From Lineus longissimus (taxonomy: Eukaryota; Nemertea; Pilidiophora; Heteronemertea; Lineidae): a DNA stretch of 64,000 bases. Both the position numbers and the translations under genes were made by a program. Within the stretch, counting starts at the first letter, position 1; each line of letters starts with the position of its first letter. A model generated the notes under the pieces. That model worked only from the letters and a program-made list of their open reading frames with translations. It did no database searches and was not told the DNA's origin. Below are positions 43,501 through 53,660 of this stretch, piece after piece. The stretch covers positions 6,135,431 through 6,199,430 of the forward strand of contig NC_088322.1 of assembly GCF_910592395.1 (NCBI RefSeq). The letters run 5' to 3'.

Positions 43501-45136
43501 AGAAAAGGATGTCTCTCGGCCCAAGTCACAGTTTTTCATTGCGCTGCCAGGTGGGGATGATGACGCTGTCTTTCGTGAAATAGAATATCAAGAGTCCCAA
43601 AGGAGGCGCTCTTCTCAGTTCTACATATCCTTAGACGAGATTGAGGGTGATGCACAGGATTCAAGCAGCAGCAGCTACGCAAAATTGCGAGATTCAAACG
43701 CCGTGGACTCCCTTGTCGCTAAAACTGAAGGTCAGGAAGGTGGAAATGAACATCTAATAGGTGGCGCTGTTAGAGGTGACTTTACAAAAGTGAAAAGTGG
43801 CGCCAAATCACGACCTGGTGTCTTGGTTTATCACTACAACACAAGGCCGGCGAATATCTTACAAATTGGTAAAAGTTCTTCTCTTGGAGATTTATATCCT
43901 ATGGACAAGAATTCTGAGACGCACGCGAAACGGCATGAACTGAAATTTATCCGATCTCAGAGTGAGGCTGTTGAGATTGGGTACAGTTACGGAAGCCTTG
44001 GACGTAAACGGCATCATAGGAAAAAACCCAAAAGTGGTGCGTTGGTTCATTCTCAGAGCGTTAGTAGTGATGTGCCGCAAATAATGAAAGATAAGGTTGT
44101 GCCGCATTCTGCCAGTTCTCCTGTCGTGCAGCAAGCAGGATTTTCAAAGTTGCATTCAGAACATTCAGCATTAGGTATTGTGAGTGAAAAGAAAGTTGAA
44201 CTGGGCGAAGCTGTGATAGGACCAGAACTCAAATCATCTGGGTCGGTGTATTCGGGAATGCAAGGCCAGAAAACCATGCGTTCGAGTCCGCGGAGTATCA
44301 CTCCAACTCCGCTTGGGACGGCGTTGACACGCAATGCACCCTGGGGAGAAGGAGAACTTGAAAAAGTTGTCACTCAGAAATTACGACATGATAGTGCAGG
44401 GGTGGTTTTAGATGAAACGAAAATCAAAAAGCAGGCGACATCACATGCTGTGGGAGGGCTAGAAAAAGAGCATGAGGTCCGCACAAAATCTGAAAGCAAT
44501 CTTGGGAAGAAGTCACGCAAGAACCAGGGAATGTATGTGGTAGCTACAGGGGATGGATTTTCAAAAGCAGATTTGGAAATTCCTGTATTTCAGGATGAAT
44601 CCCAGGATGTGAAATTGGTCAGGTATGAACCGGTTAGTGAGCAGATGCAGAATTCTATTGAGAGTTCTACTGATGATATAAAAATCAAAAAGCACAAGTC
44701 AAGAAAACAGGACCGGTCTGTTCGATCTGCGTTGGAAACTGAAAAATTGAATGAATCTCGGGCAAGAAGTCCCGCTGTTCTTGTAGCTCAAAGAAATGTT
44801 GACAAGGCCAACACTGGTTGTGAGAGAGTACAAGACAACGAATCAGAAAGTACGAACATTCCAAAAGTTCATAGCTTAGCGGTCCAGACTGGGGATCATA
44901 AGTCTGCAAGCAAAGACAATGAACCTGGGTCACTGGTAAGCACTGCAAGTGACTCTGTTTTAGAGGGGCCGGAGTCGAAACAAGAAATTGTGAACATTTC
45001 AAGTTTTCAACAAAATGAGGTGCCACAGTCGTCGGTTATTTTTGAGGAAAGCAAAGCGCAGAAATACTCCTTTGACGGGACGTGTATACGTCTAGGGGAG
45101 TTGATTAATGAGGATGATGAGATCACTTGGTTGTGA
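31514..45136 (+). CDS. TAMALIN: Tamalin/CYTIP-family PDZ scaffold with giant C-terminal extension
   Basis: Six coding exons (31514-31573, 32694-32858, 34798-34900, 35762-35855, 41564-41697, 42588-45136) join in frame to 1034 residues. The family (Tamalin/GRASP and CYTIP) tethers cytohesin Arf-GEFs and receptors through a PDZ domain followed by a leucine-zipper. Seen here: PDZ at about 58-145 with carboxylate loop WGFT (70-73), AGMRAGDVILSINGE (105-119) and His126 at the start of helix B, as in class I PDZ domains; coiled coil 147-186 (CVRKVEMHQRIIKLQKVLEN), matching the family's RKAELEARLQYLKQTL block. Residues 187-1034 are Ser/Lys/Glu-rich, without a recognised domain, starting with an acidic run (YETDEDEDET). 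The C-terminus, TWL, fits a class I PDZ ligand. Vertebrate members have about 360-395 residues, so the tail is over twice the whole vertebrate protein. Assignment is secure to the family, not to one paralogue. Confidence 0.9.
32480..32665 (-). repeat. GTGCTCACC-ended repeat next to exon 2
   Basis: Matches 26862-27010 in inverted orientation (CATTTCATCTACCACTAAAT; GTGCCACATTTGGTCAT). Ends about 30 bp before Tamalin-like exon 2. Confidence 0.65.
32694..32858 (+). CDS. TAMALIN: Tamalin-like exon 2 (residues 21-75)
   Basis: Fifty-five codons from acceptor TTTTCAG to donor CAG|GTATGA. Ends in RRAIVLVKENNTWGFTLQ, the first PDZ strand and carboxylate-binding loop. A copy of the GTGCTCACC-ended repeat family sits just upstream (about 32480-32665). 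Confidence 0.93.
33735..34765 (-). repeat. Repeat family A, three-unit tandem copy in intron 2
   Basis: Begins at an 18-base C tract (33750-33767) and carries three ~330-bp units, each with a TTTTGATTTGACCTACTTTTC-like block. Ends 32 bp before exon 3. Confidence 0.8.
34798..34900 (+). CDS. TAMALIN: Tamalin-like exon 3 (residues 76-109)
   Basis: Acceptor CTTGCAG, donor GCAG|GTCAGT, phase 1 exit. Encodes the middle of the PDZ domain, from TYGIHHKATKEVEM to DGPAHKAGMRA. Confidence 0.93.
34965..35242. mobile_element. MITE in intron 3, 278 bp
   Basis: CCAGGGTGTCCGCCAG and CTGGCGGAAACCCTGG are inverted ends with one mismatch. No clear target duplication. Confidence 0.65.
35762..35855 (+). CDS. 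TAMALIN: Tamalin-like exon 4 (residues 110-141)
   Basis: Acceptor GTTATAG, donor AAG|GTAATG. Encodes GDVILSINGESMENVNHPSL and VDHIMKCNDKI, the end of the PDZ fold with His126 at the ligand-selecting position of helix B. Confidence 0.94.
36440..37715 (-). repeat. Repeat family A, four-unit tandem copy in intron 4
   Basis: Starts GGCTCCCTGTGGGGGAGTC and ends CAGTGAGCACAATGGCCCC. Two units hold 14-base C tracts (36565-36578, 36860-36873) at equivalent positions. Confidence 0.8.
37745..41500 (+). repeat. 3.7-kb modular minisatellite in Tamalin-like intron 4
   Basis: Built of two modules: a 33-bp one (TGATTCCTCCATCTTAACCT...) and a 24-bp one (TGATTCCTTTATCGGTGTGG...), mostly alternating as 57-bp composites, with extra 33-bp modules and 35-bp variants carrying GGTATATAGCA. 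Since 33 and 24 are multiples of three, open frames of 90-113 codons appear, encoding DSSILTWYSTN and DSFIGVVY repeats; the 35-bp variants break the frame. No sign of coding use. Ends about 60 bp before exon 5. Confidence 0.95.
41564..41697 (+). CDS. TAMALIN: Tamalin-like exon 5 (residues 141-186), coiled coil
   Basis: Acceptor TTTTCCAG; donor G|GTTGGT is weak but keeps frame into exon 6. Encodes the last PDZ strand (MVVFFED) and a heptad-patterned helix ending LEEQERKIIEG, equivalent to the family's leucine-zipper. Confidence 0.9.
41698..42587. other. Intron 5 of the Tamalin-like gene
   Basis: 890 bp with no recognisable repeat or exon. Ends in a pyrimidine-rich TTTTTTTCAG acceptor. Confidence 0.6.
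42588..45136 (+). CDS. TAMALIN: Tamalin-like exon 6, long terminal exon (residues 186-1034)
   Basis: A 2549-nt exon entered through TTTTTCAG and open to TGA at 45134. Predicted intrinsically disordered, with many basophilic kinase-type sites (RRAS, RKRSSS, RRRSS). Two copies of KKAAxxLGLC lie at 384-393 and 448-457. Three copies of a short motif, SEIFAL (482-487), SQFFIAL (499-505) and SQFYISL (528-534), follow. The last residues are EDDEITWL. No enzyme domain is visible. Several long open frames on both strands inside this exon are its shadows. Confidence 0.9.
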
Positions 45137-45444
45137 TTGATTAATTGGTCCAAGGAGCATTCAACTTCTAAACAATGGTATCAGACCAGAGCAGTCAAGT
45201 TTTCACCCAATAACCTTTGTAAGAAGCAAGGATGTTTAAAATAAGTCTTACTAGGTTTAGGTTAGTAATCAGTCAATTTCGTGATAACCGTAATTTAACA
45301 TGTCAGAGCTGAGTGTGATTTAGATCATCATATACAACGACTACTGTAAACCGCATTATAAAACTAGGGAATTTCGTAGCAGTTTGCCTTAAACTGTGGC
45401 TTTATAACTATTATATGCCTAATTTTATGACCTTGGCTGATATG

Positions 45445-45450
45445 AATAAA
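45445..45450 (+). promoter_or_regulatory. Candidate polyadenylation signal of the Tamalin-like gene
   Basis: AATAAA, 309 bp after the stop codon and the first such hexamer downstream. A later AATAAA near 45985 is an alternative. Confidence 0.5.
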
Positions 45451-46971
45451 GGTGAAAATGAGCAAATGCTATTACTGGAAACTTAATGCACATGTACATA
45501 TATATGTACATATACACTAGGCCTTTCTTTACAAAACTGAAGTAAATGCATACTGTAGTCCATTTGTAAATTTTATGTCCATTCGATGGGGCTCTGGAGC
45601 GCAAAGTGTTAATTTATTTAAAGTTTGCTCTTCATTGACCTGTGCTTTACAACCAAACAGGATGTTTAGGGTTATGTAAGCATTGTCACTGCAGAGATCA
45701 AACAATTCTTAAGCATAGCCCAATGACCATTTTGGGGGTCACCTTGTGCTGATAGGCCATATTTTGTTTCTGGGTACTTCCCATTCATATTTTACCCATG
45801 AATGTACACAAAAAATAATTACCTGAAGATTTCACCAAAATTGACTGAGAAAAAAATGAATGGAGCGGAAAATCACAAATCCAGTGCAATACCTCAATGA
45901 GCATAAAGAAATACAAAGAATTTTTTTTGTTACTGTGGTAACTGAAATGAGGAAATCTTATTTGGTCGCAAACCTCGGATCAATAAAAACCAAACTCGAA
46001 AGAAATCTGCCCAGTAGTTTGCACTCCAGAGCCCATTAAATGTACAAATGAACTGTAGTTTGATATCAGCCCTTGTCTTTTTTTATTACTGCTGAGTGAA
46101 TAGTCACTGCTGCCTGAAGTTAAACAATGCTGAAGTTACTTGTCCATCTTTGCTGAAACCTCAAAGCCAAAATTTTGTGATTTTCAAAAACCATATCTTA
46201 AAATAAAATGGCCATAAATGCGCATTGACTTCTGATGTCAAAGTCTCTGCAATACTTGCAGTATTAAAATATCAGTCTGGATATCCTAAGACAGTTGGTG
46301 TTTTACAAAGATAGTTGCTGTGCATGTGTTGGCTGCTGCTCGCATCAATCTTTGTAATTTTTATAATAGGCTGCAACAAGGGCCATCCACAAATGCATAA
46401 AAGCCATGCATTTGACCTTAAATGCTGAAGGAATCCCAACCAGTTTTGAAGATTTTTAATTCAGTAAAACTGTTAAAAACAGGGATATTATTCATGTAAA
46501 AGAAACACATCTTGATTATTTCTTCGATTTATGAACGAATCTTAATGGATGAAATTCGATATTTGTGGCAAAATCAAATCAAGAAACAAAATAACGGGCA
46601 AAAGTGCCAAAGTAAGTTTTTAATCAGACATACTTTTCAATGTCACAGAGGTAAATAGCTTAAATTGACCGTTATTAGTTTTTTTGGCAATTTTGCTCAT
46701 CAGCCAAATAGTTCCTGTTTTCTCACAAAAACCCTTTCAGCTATATCTCATGAATGCTGAATAGTCCACAAAGCCCACTATCATGTCACCTCGATGTCCT
46801 TGGGCTGCGTGGGTTAAGCTCGCCATGCAATGCTATTTTTATTCTCCTTTCAAGTAGAATATCTGTCAAATCATCATAGACAATGATATGATTTGTATGT
46901 TTTGTTTGTGAATGTATATGTTTGTTTCATATTCTGGGCAAATGTGCGATTGAAATATTCACATTTTGGCT
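45451..46971. other. Intergenic DNA after the Tamalin-like gene
   Basis: AT-rich, possibly further 3' UTR. Contains a palindromic ATGTACATATATATGTACAT run near 45488 and short family A remnants near 46630-46690. No gene recognised. Confidence 0.5.
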
Positions 46972-47206
46972 CACCGTAGGGAGTCTTCCCTAGCGTCCGG
47001 CGTTTGTATCCTGTTACAAACAGTGGCATTTATGGTACATGTAGGTACTCCTACAAGTAGGTGACAGAGATCAAATGATGTAAGTTGGCCATTTGAGTGT
47101 AACCATGGCACAATTCTTAACCGTAAAAGCTATGAACTATAAACATGGTACACATGACCCCCTACGTTAGATAACCTCCGAAGCCAAATTTCGGTCCGAT
47201 CTGAAA
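46972..47206 (-). repeat. Repeat family A, short copy
   Basis: Starts GGCTCACCGTAGGGAGTC and contains GGCCATTTGAGTGTAACCATGG; ends in CGGTCCGATCTGA. Confidence 0.65.
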
Positions 47207-47577
47207 AGCGATTTTGAGACATGGATGGTACACATTTATCATCAAACGGAGGGTGTGTTGTGATATCAGTACACAGCGGGCAATCCTACTGGAAGCTTGT
47301 GGGTTTCTTCAAGGCATAAGCGTGATTTCAGGATGGATATAATGGTGTTTATAGTATATTTAAACTTGTTTAGCTGTGAAGGTCAAAGTTAGATATGTCC
47401 ATTTATGTAAATTTACACGTTTATACCTCTTTTGTTCTTTAAATATGTACAGTCCATGCTGAATTCTTTAGCCAGTGTGTCCATGTACCAACAATTTTAG
47501 GAGGATGTAGGTAGCATATGTCACCTTTCATAACCAAATATAATATGTAGTTGTACTTATCCAAGTTCTTGTACCTA

Positions 47578-48434
47578 CAGTAGGACCTCTCTAATGAGGA
47601 TACCCTAGGGCAGACAAATGATGTCCTTGATGTCAGGTTTGACAGAAACATGACTATGAAAGATCATATTCGCAACATGTGTAAATCCATGTACTTCTCC
47701 TTGTACCGGATAGGTCGGATCTGCAGGTTCCTTGACCAAGCCAGTGCTGAACGCCTTGTCCATGCTTACGTCACCTCAAGGCTGGATATGAGCAATGGGC
47801 TTCTGTACGGTTTACCGGACCAAACCATTGCTCCGCTCCAGCGGGTACAGAACTCAGCCGCTAGGCTTATCTGTGGTACGAGGAAGCGTGATCACATCGC
47901 CCCCATCTTGAAGCAGCTCCATTGGCTCCCAGTAAAGAGCCGAGCTGTCTTCAAGGTGCTGGTGATATGTTTCAAGGCCCTCGATGGACTTGCGCCATCA
48001 TATCTGTCTTCACTTTTGCAGCGTAACGAAGGTGGGCGCCTTACCTGGTCATCCTGTTCAGAGTGTCTCCTTGTACCTCACTCAAAATCAAAATACGGGG
48101 ATCGCAGTTTCTCTGTGGCTGCCCCTTATCTCTGGAATCGACTCCCCAAAGCAATTACATCTGCTGAGACCCTCACCCAATTCAAATCCCTTCTTAAAAC
48201 ACACTTATTCAATCTTCACTTAAAAAAATAGAGGAGGTAGCGCTTTGAGCAGGGTGAGTGACCTGGAAAGGTGCTTTACAAATTCTATATTTATTTATTT
48301 ATATTTAATTGAGAGGTGTCCTGATTTCAAAGGTCAAATTCAATATACCTCTCCAATTTTGGACCTGACTGAATGCAGGGACCTTTACAGGAAGGGTCTC
48401 CTTGAGAAAGGTGTCTGCTAAGGAAGGTTCCACT
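47578..48434. mobile_element. pogo-like MITE (family P) split by a LINE
   Basis: Left part 47578-47628 (TA|CAGTAGGACCTCTC) and right part 48307-48434 (GAGAGGTGTCCTGATT to GGTTCCACT) make one family P copy around the inserted LINE. Confidence 0.8.
47629..48306 (+). mobile_element. 5'-truncated CR1/L2-type LINE
   Basis: Encodes the last ~200 residues of a LINE reverse-transcriptase protein: MKDHIRNMCKSMYFSLYRIG, VTSRLDMSNGLLYGLP, RVQNSAARLICG, LHWLPVKSRAVFK, APYLWNRLPK, stopping at 48229-48231. The frame is intact from about 47631. The 3' end is short with a TTTA-rich tail. Catalytic reverse-transcriptase motifs are missing through 5' truncation, so it is dead. Confidence 0.9.
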
Positions 48435-49600
48435 TTTTTTCATTCCAAAAAATATTATTCAGCATATTCGTACAATCATCCGATAGATATTATACAGAGA
48501 ATTTTGCTACAGAATCAAAATCTTCTAGTAAATTTTCAAACAGCTTTTTTGGCCAAATTTCTACAGGTCAATACTTCTTTTCAGCAAGTCTTGATGCATT
48601 CCACATGATCAATAGAATTTTGTGTTTTGTTGCAAAAAAGTATTTTTTGACCCACCGCTGAATTATTACTCCACAAGAAAATACTCTAAGTTTCCTAAAT
48701 GTCTTTTAAGTGCAGGAAGTTGTTTGACTCCATATCCTCTTTAATGAGATTCTAACTGGCGGAGAGTTAATTTCAAAACAAAAACATTCCTTGAGAACAC
48801 TTTCCATGATTTTGGAGAAGTTTGCACATACTTTTTTTGACAAATTATGATGTTTTTCATAGCATGTCTACTGGATCAGTGCATTTAGCGTATATTATAA
48901 TACAACGTATTCCATTTGATCGTTCAAAATTTGGTAGTTCATATTGACTTGCCAAGGTATGAGATGATCTCCCATGCTTGCATCCGCGGTGTGGCGCTGT
49001 GAGCGTTTTAAGACACTTGACGAAAAAGGAAAAACAGCAAAACATGTGAATGATGATGATGTAATTTGTTAATCAAACAATAGAATGTACTCCATCACCG
49101 TCTATCTAAGGTTGCTATGCTAGACATATGTCATTGACTTGGAGTGTTCGCAGTTGTGGTTACTGCTGGAGGCAAAATGTTGAAACCCTTGCAGCGGAAC
49201 AATGAAGGGGGTTTGATCAGAGTGCAGGTTTCCTTTGTCTGATACAACTGAGGGAATCAATCGGGAACTAATATTGTTGAGAAATTATATGTAAATCGTA
49301 GTTAAATCATAATTCTATTATGGTCGAGATGGGCATTTGATATAAAAAATCCATTTATTGTTATTGAACGTATTGTATTGTACAGTTTTGTATGTGAGTA
49401 TTAAAAGGTAAAATGAATTGATGTCAAAAGTTATTTATAAATGTATAGTTGATGTTTATATAAATTCCGATTTCATTGTACAGAAAGATAATGTTTTTGC
49501 AGTCCAACAGATAGTGGGAGATTACGCGATAGCCATTAGAAATTGTTTCATTCTTGATTAATGTAAGACATTTATTGAAGTTGTTCACATTTTAGAGGCT
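48435..49600. other. Intergenic, no gene recognised
   Basis: AT-rich DNA without identifiable repeats or exons. Confidence 0.5.
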
Positions 49601-49611
49601 GAAACTGTTTG

Positions 49612-49725
49612 ACCCGGAAGCAGGACAATTACCCCCTGGACATATAGCCCCAGACTTTTACCCCCAGACGTTTACCCCCTGAACATTAACCCCCCAGACT
49701 TTTACCCCACTGGACATTTACCTCA
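49612..49725 (+). repeat. Short pyrimidine-rich tandem repeat
   Basis: Four to five imperfect copies of CAGACTTTTACCCCC / GGACATTTACC-like units. Confidence 0.7.
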
Positions 49726-49784
49726 ATGTACAAACTATTTTACAGTTTAAATAAAGGATAACACTTGACAATGTAGCCCAACTC

Positions 49785-50640
49785 TACAAGACCCCGCCAG
49801 ATAACCCAACTCTCATATAACACTCTAACCCCAATCTTCTTGACCCTGTCAGATAACACTTTAACCTAACTCTACAAGATAACCCAAATCTCATATAACA
49901 CTCTAGCCCCAATCTTCTTGGCCCTGTCAGAAAACACTTTAACCTAACTCTACAAGATAACCCAAATCTCATATAACACTCTAACCCCAATCTTTTTGGC
50001 CCTGACAAATAACACTTTAGCCTAACTCTACAAGATAACTCAAATCTCATATAACACTCTAGCCCCAATCTTCTTGGTCCTGACAGATAACACTTTAGCC
50101 CAACTCTACAAGACCCCACCAGATAACCCAACTCTCATATAACACTCTAGCCTCAATCTTCTTGGCCCTGACAGATAACACTTTAGCTCAACTCTACAAG
50201 ACCCCGTCAGATAACCCAACTCTCATATAACACTCTAGCCTCAATCTTCTTGGTCCTGACAGATAACACTTTAGCTCAACTCTACAAGACCCCGTCAGAT
50301 AACCCAACTCTCATATAACACTCTAGCCCCAATCTTCTTGGTCCTGACAGATAACACTTTAGCCCAACTCTACAAGACCCCACCAGATAACCCAACTCTC
50401 ATATAACACTCTAGCCTCAATCTTCTTGGCCCTGACAGATAACACTTTAGCTCAACTCTACAAGACCCCGTCAGATAACCCAACTCTCATATAACACTCT
50501 AGCCTCAATCTTCTTGGCCCTGACAGATAACACTTTAGCTCAACTCTACAAGACCCCGTCAGATAACCCAACTCTCATATAACACTCTAGCCTCAATCTT
50601 CTTGGCCCTGACGGGTAACACTTTTAATAGCCTATCTCTA
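49785..50640 (+). repeat. Minisatellite with alternating 78- and 88-bp units
   Basis: About ten units, each AACCCAACTCTCATATAACA... to ACTCTACAAGA. Units from about 50110 are 88 bp (with CCCCGTCAGAT); earlier ones are mostly 78 bp, lacking ten bases. A 115-codon minus-strand frame arises because 78 is divisible by three. Confidence 0.9.
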
Positions 50641-51732
50641 CTTGACTCTGACAGATAACACTATAGACCAACTCAACTTGGCCCCGACAGATATAGCCCA
50701 ACTCTACTTGGCTTCCACATATTCCTAAAATATTAAAATGGTGCACAGTTTTAATCAAAAGACGTTGATTATATTCTATTTGTGAAGTAATCGGTATGAA
50801 ATTTAGTGTGGTTTTGTGCAATTAATTGTAATTTATAATATCCATTGTCTTTATATTCAGGCCATTCAACAAAAATATTGCTTGTTTATTGTCACTAAAC
50901 CTGATTTCACACTGTTGGCAAGAGAGGGACTTTTACTAAAACTGTACTGCTGCCATTGATTGCCTCTTCTCCCGTTGTCAGCATTTGCAATAAGTGATGG
51001 GGCATATCAGTGCAGTTTCTATTTGCCACCAATTATGACCCATTGTTCAACTCGAACCAGGATTGTTTACCCTCACTGATTCCACTGTTCAAAGAATCTG
51101 GAACAAAATCTGATATAAGTTTATTCATGCAAGGTCACAATTCCAGTGAGGATACCTGTTGTTAATAAACAGGAGAATGCAAAAACAAACAATACTGGGT
51201 CTGGGAATAACAGCTTGTATCTACAAGATATCTGGTGGGTCTCATTGATTTTTGTAACAACCGTAGGGTGCCAGAAGCTGGTATAGACCTCCCCTAGGCA
51301 CATGGAACCTTCATAGTACAGTACCTCATTCAAGCAGCTTGACATTTCGATGGACGAAATATAAAAATTTTGCACAAAAAGCCGGGTTGTGATGATAAAC
51401 AAGTGAACATTTTTGAATGCCAAACATGGCCGAGGCCTTTGATTCTACAGACTATTTGTAATATGCATGGTGCTCAACTTCATGGTGATAGAGATGTTTG
51501 GTTTTAGGGAATGTCTCTCCTTGAATTTGTAAGAATATTCCATGAAATCTTACATTAATTTTTTTAGCCAAAAAGTGTTTTAATGAGAGTTCTGTATCAA
51601 TAAGCTAAAGCAAAATATTTCGACAAATTCCAATTTATCTAGCAAATTTAAGGTGAGGCAGCAGATCGTTAATGTAAGTCCATCCATAACCTACCGGTAT
51701 TTAGTATTATGATATTCTTTTATTTTGCCTTA
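50641..51732. other. Intergenic, no gene recognised
   Basis: No exon or repeat recognised. Confidence 0.5.
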
Positions 51733-51920
51733 CATTGCCATGGTAACCTCAGTATATTTTGGTGTGGTAACCATGGTTAGAGACATCTCCTACTATTTTT
51801 GTAGAATCCTGGTTGTGACATTATTCCGAGATTTGACTGTTTCCAAGATCAGTCATTTTTCATAATTCTGTATTATGATGGTAGCCATGGTTATTACAAA
51901 ATTTTGTTGCCATGGTTACC
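51733..51920. repeat. Cluster of four CCATGG-centred X-box-like palindromes
   Basis: TTGCCATGGTAACC (51735), GGTAACCATGGTTA (51766), GTAGCCATGGTTAT (51881) and GTTGCCATGGTTACC (51906). The last is close to the RFX X-box GTTGCCATGGCAAC. They may instead be remnants of an inverted repeat. Confidence 0.5.
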
Positions 51921-52284
51921 CATCAACAAGATATATCCACTTCACTGTTGAGAACTCGGTGCACTGCACAGAACTGATTTCTGTCGATCATCATTTTTCA
52001 ATGTCCAAATGCGAGAACATCGGATTTTGCAATCGTAGAAACTGTAAGTGTCAGTCTCATTTGCTACCAACTCTGCTTTTTGGAGTTTGCATCTGAAGAA
52101 GACAATAGCTGGAATTTTAAGTAGATAAAAATGTGTGTGATGTATTCAATGAGTTTCCGATACAATGTTGTTTCTTGTGAGAAATTTGTTGGCCCTATTT
52201 TGAAATCCTCAAAAGCTGATTTGTGTTTTCACTGTTTTCTGTGCCATCCACTTGAATTTCTTATAGTCTTCATCGTGGAGATTT

Positions 52285-53336
52285 GGACGGTGTCAGCAAG
52301 GCACTGTCCACTCTGGTTACCAAAGCGCTAGCAGACGACAATAATAAATTTGAAAGCACAGGCTGGTTCAACTGCGAATATTTCCTGTTCTATGGCACTC
52401 GTCGTGGATTTGCTGGTTGGTATTTCTAGATGAAAACTTGAACACATCTGTTCATAGGTTCATACTGAAGTGCCTGTCCTAAATAAGTAGAGAAAGCCTT
52501 GTTAGACAGAGCTAACCTTTGATTATGAAGGGATTTTTAAATGAAGGTGACCATGGTCTGTCTATGTGCTCTACCACAGCTTTCAATGACTTGATGTAGC
52601 TGAAGAAGCACTCGTGGCATGGCCTATCAAGGAGCTGCTCACGGTGCTGAACCTCTAGCTTGCCTGTCGACTAAGTGCATTGCCCGAGACCTTGCTAGGA
52701 GGAGCACTATAGTGGTGATATTGTATTTGGTTCGAGCCATTGAGCAGCCGACATGACATGTGAAGGCATATCTGAGTTCTTCTTCTCCGTATAAAAAGGG
52801 GCTTATCGCTAACTAAGGAATGAGGCATATTGATATTCACATTGCCTCATCACCTCTATCGGACTAATTGATATACATTTATATCCAAGCTGCAGCACAG
52901 GGTCCGAGTCTGTGGACAATTGGTTGGTTTAATTTGTCTTTTTGATGCTGCATTAGATTTTCTTTGCAATTCAATCTTTCGACCGGTGCAATTCAAGATA
53001 AAGCCCATTTGAACCTGTCTGTGCCACAGGTATAATGCTAGTGGTTATAATTTTCGCAACTTAGGCAGATAGATATAAGCGCAATTTGTACCCGTAATTA
53101 TGCGTAGGGCTACAAAAACACTGATTTCTCCACTTATTCAGGACAGCTTCATCAATATAAATCTATTAACAGATGTATTTAATCTATCATCTAGAAATAC
53201 CAACTGGCAAATCAACGTCGAGTGCCATCGAACAGGAATATTCGCAGTTGAATCTGCCTGTGCTTTCAACTTGTTTGCTGTCATCTGCTTGTCCTTTGGT
53301 AACCATAGTGGAGACAGTGCCTTGCTGACACCGTCC
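52285..53336. repeat. Large inverted repeat, ~213-bp arms
   Basis: Arms 52285-52497 and 53123-53336 (inverted), about 80 % identical by eye; shared TTTCTAGATGA, GGTGTCAGCAAGGCACTGTC, CAACTGCGAATATT. The 625-bp interior contains a family C repeat. No protein family recognised. Could be terminal repeats of an unknown element or two opposed insertions. Confidence 0.8.
52500..52830 (+). repeat. Repeat family C, uninterrupted copy
   Basis: Same sequence as around 19.2-19.8 kb but without the SINE, so it shows the state before insertion. Confidence 0.75.
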
Positions 53337-53470
53337 GAATCCCCACACTGGTCTTGACAACTGATCATGAATAACTCTCTTGCTGCCAAAGTGTTTGATT
53401 TTTTTGTTGGCATGTTGAGCATGCATCCAAGGTGAAGTTTTGTTGTCAAAAGTCATGTCAAATCACAATA

Positions 53471-53660
53471 TGTGACCCGTCACAGCAAAACCAGGCGCAT
53501 GTAGCTCTGAGCTCGGCAGGTTGAGGCGGACTGTTTGTTCATTTCTCTATTCACTGTCTGCCTTTTGTGAAATATGAGCACATCAATTTCTGCCGTTATC
53601 TCCTGGTGTCATCTACGCTGGTCGGGGGTTCTGTGCGACATGCACCTGGTTTTGCCAAGA
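53471..53660. mobile_element. MITE family B, copy with decayed right end
   Basis: Left end TGTGACCCGTCACAGCAAAA; right GACATGCACCTGGTTTTGCC. Interior matches 11400-11589 in the opposite orientation (ACTGTCTGCCTTTTGTGAAAT). Confidence 0.75.

Noticed and set aside
49784-50131. Minus-strand 115-codon repeat protein (RRLGLECYMRFGLSCRVRLK units)
   Set aside because: Created by 78-bp tandem units; the frame is lost as soon as 88-bp units begin.
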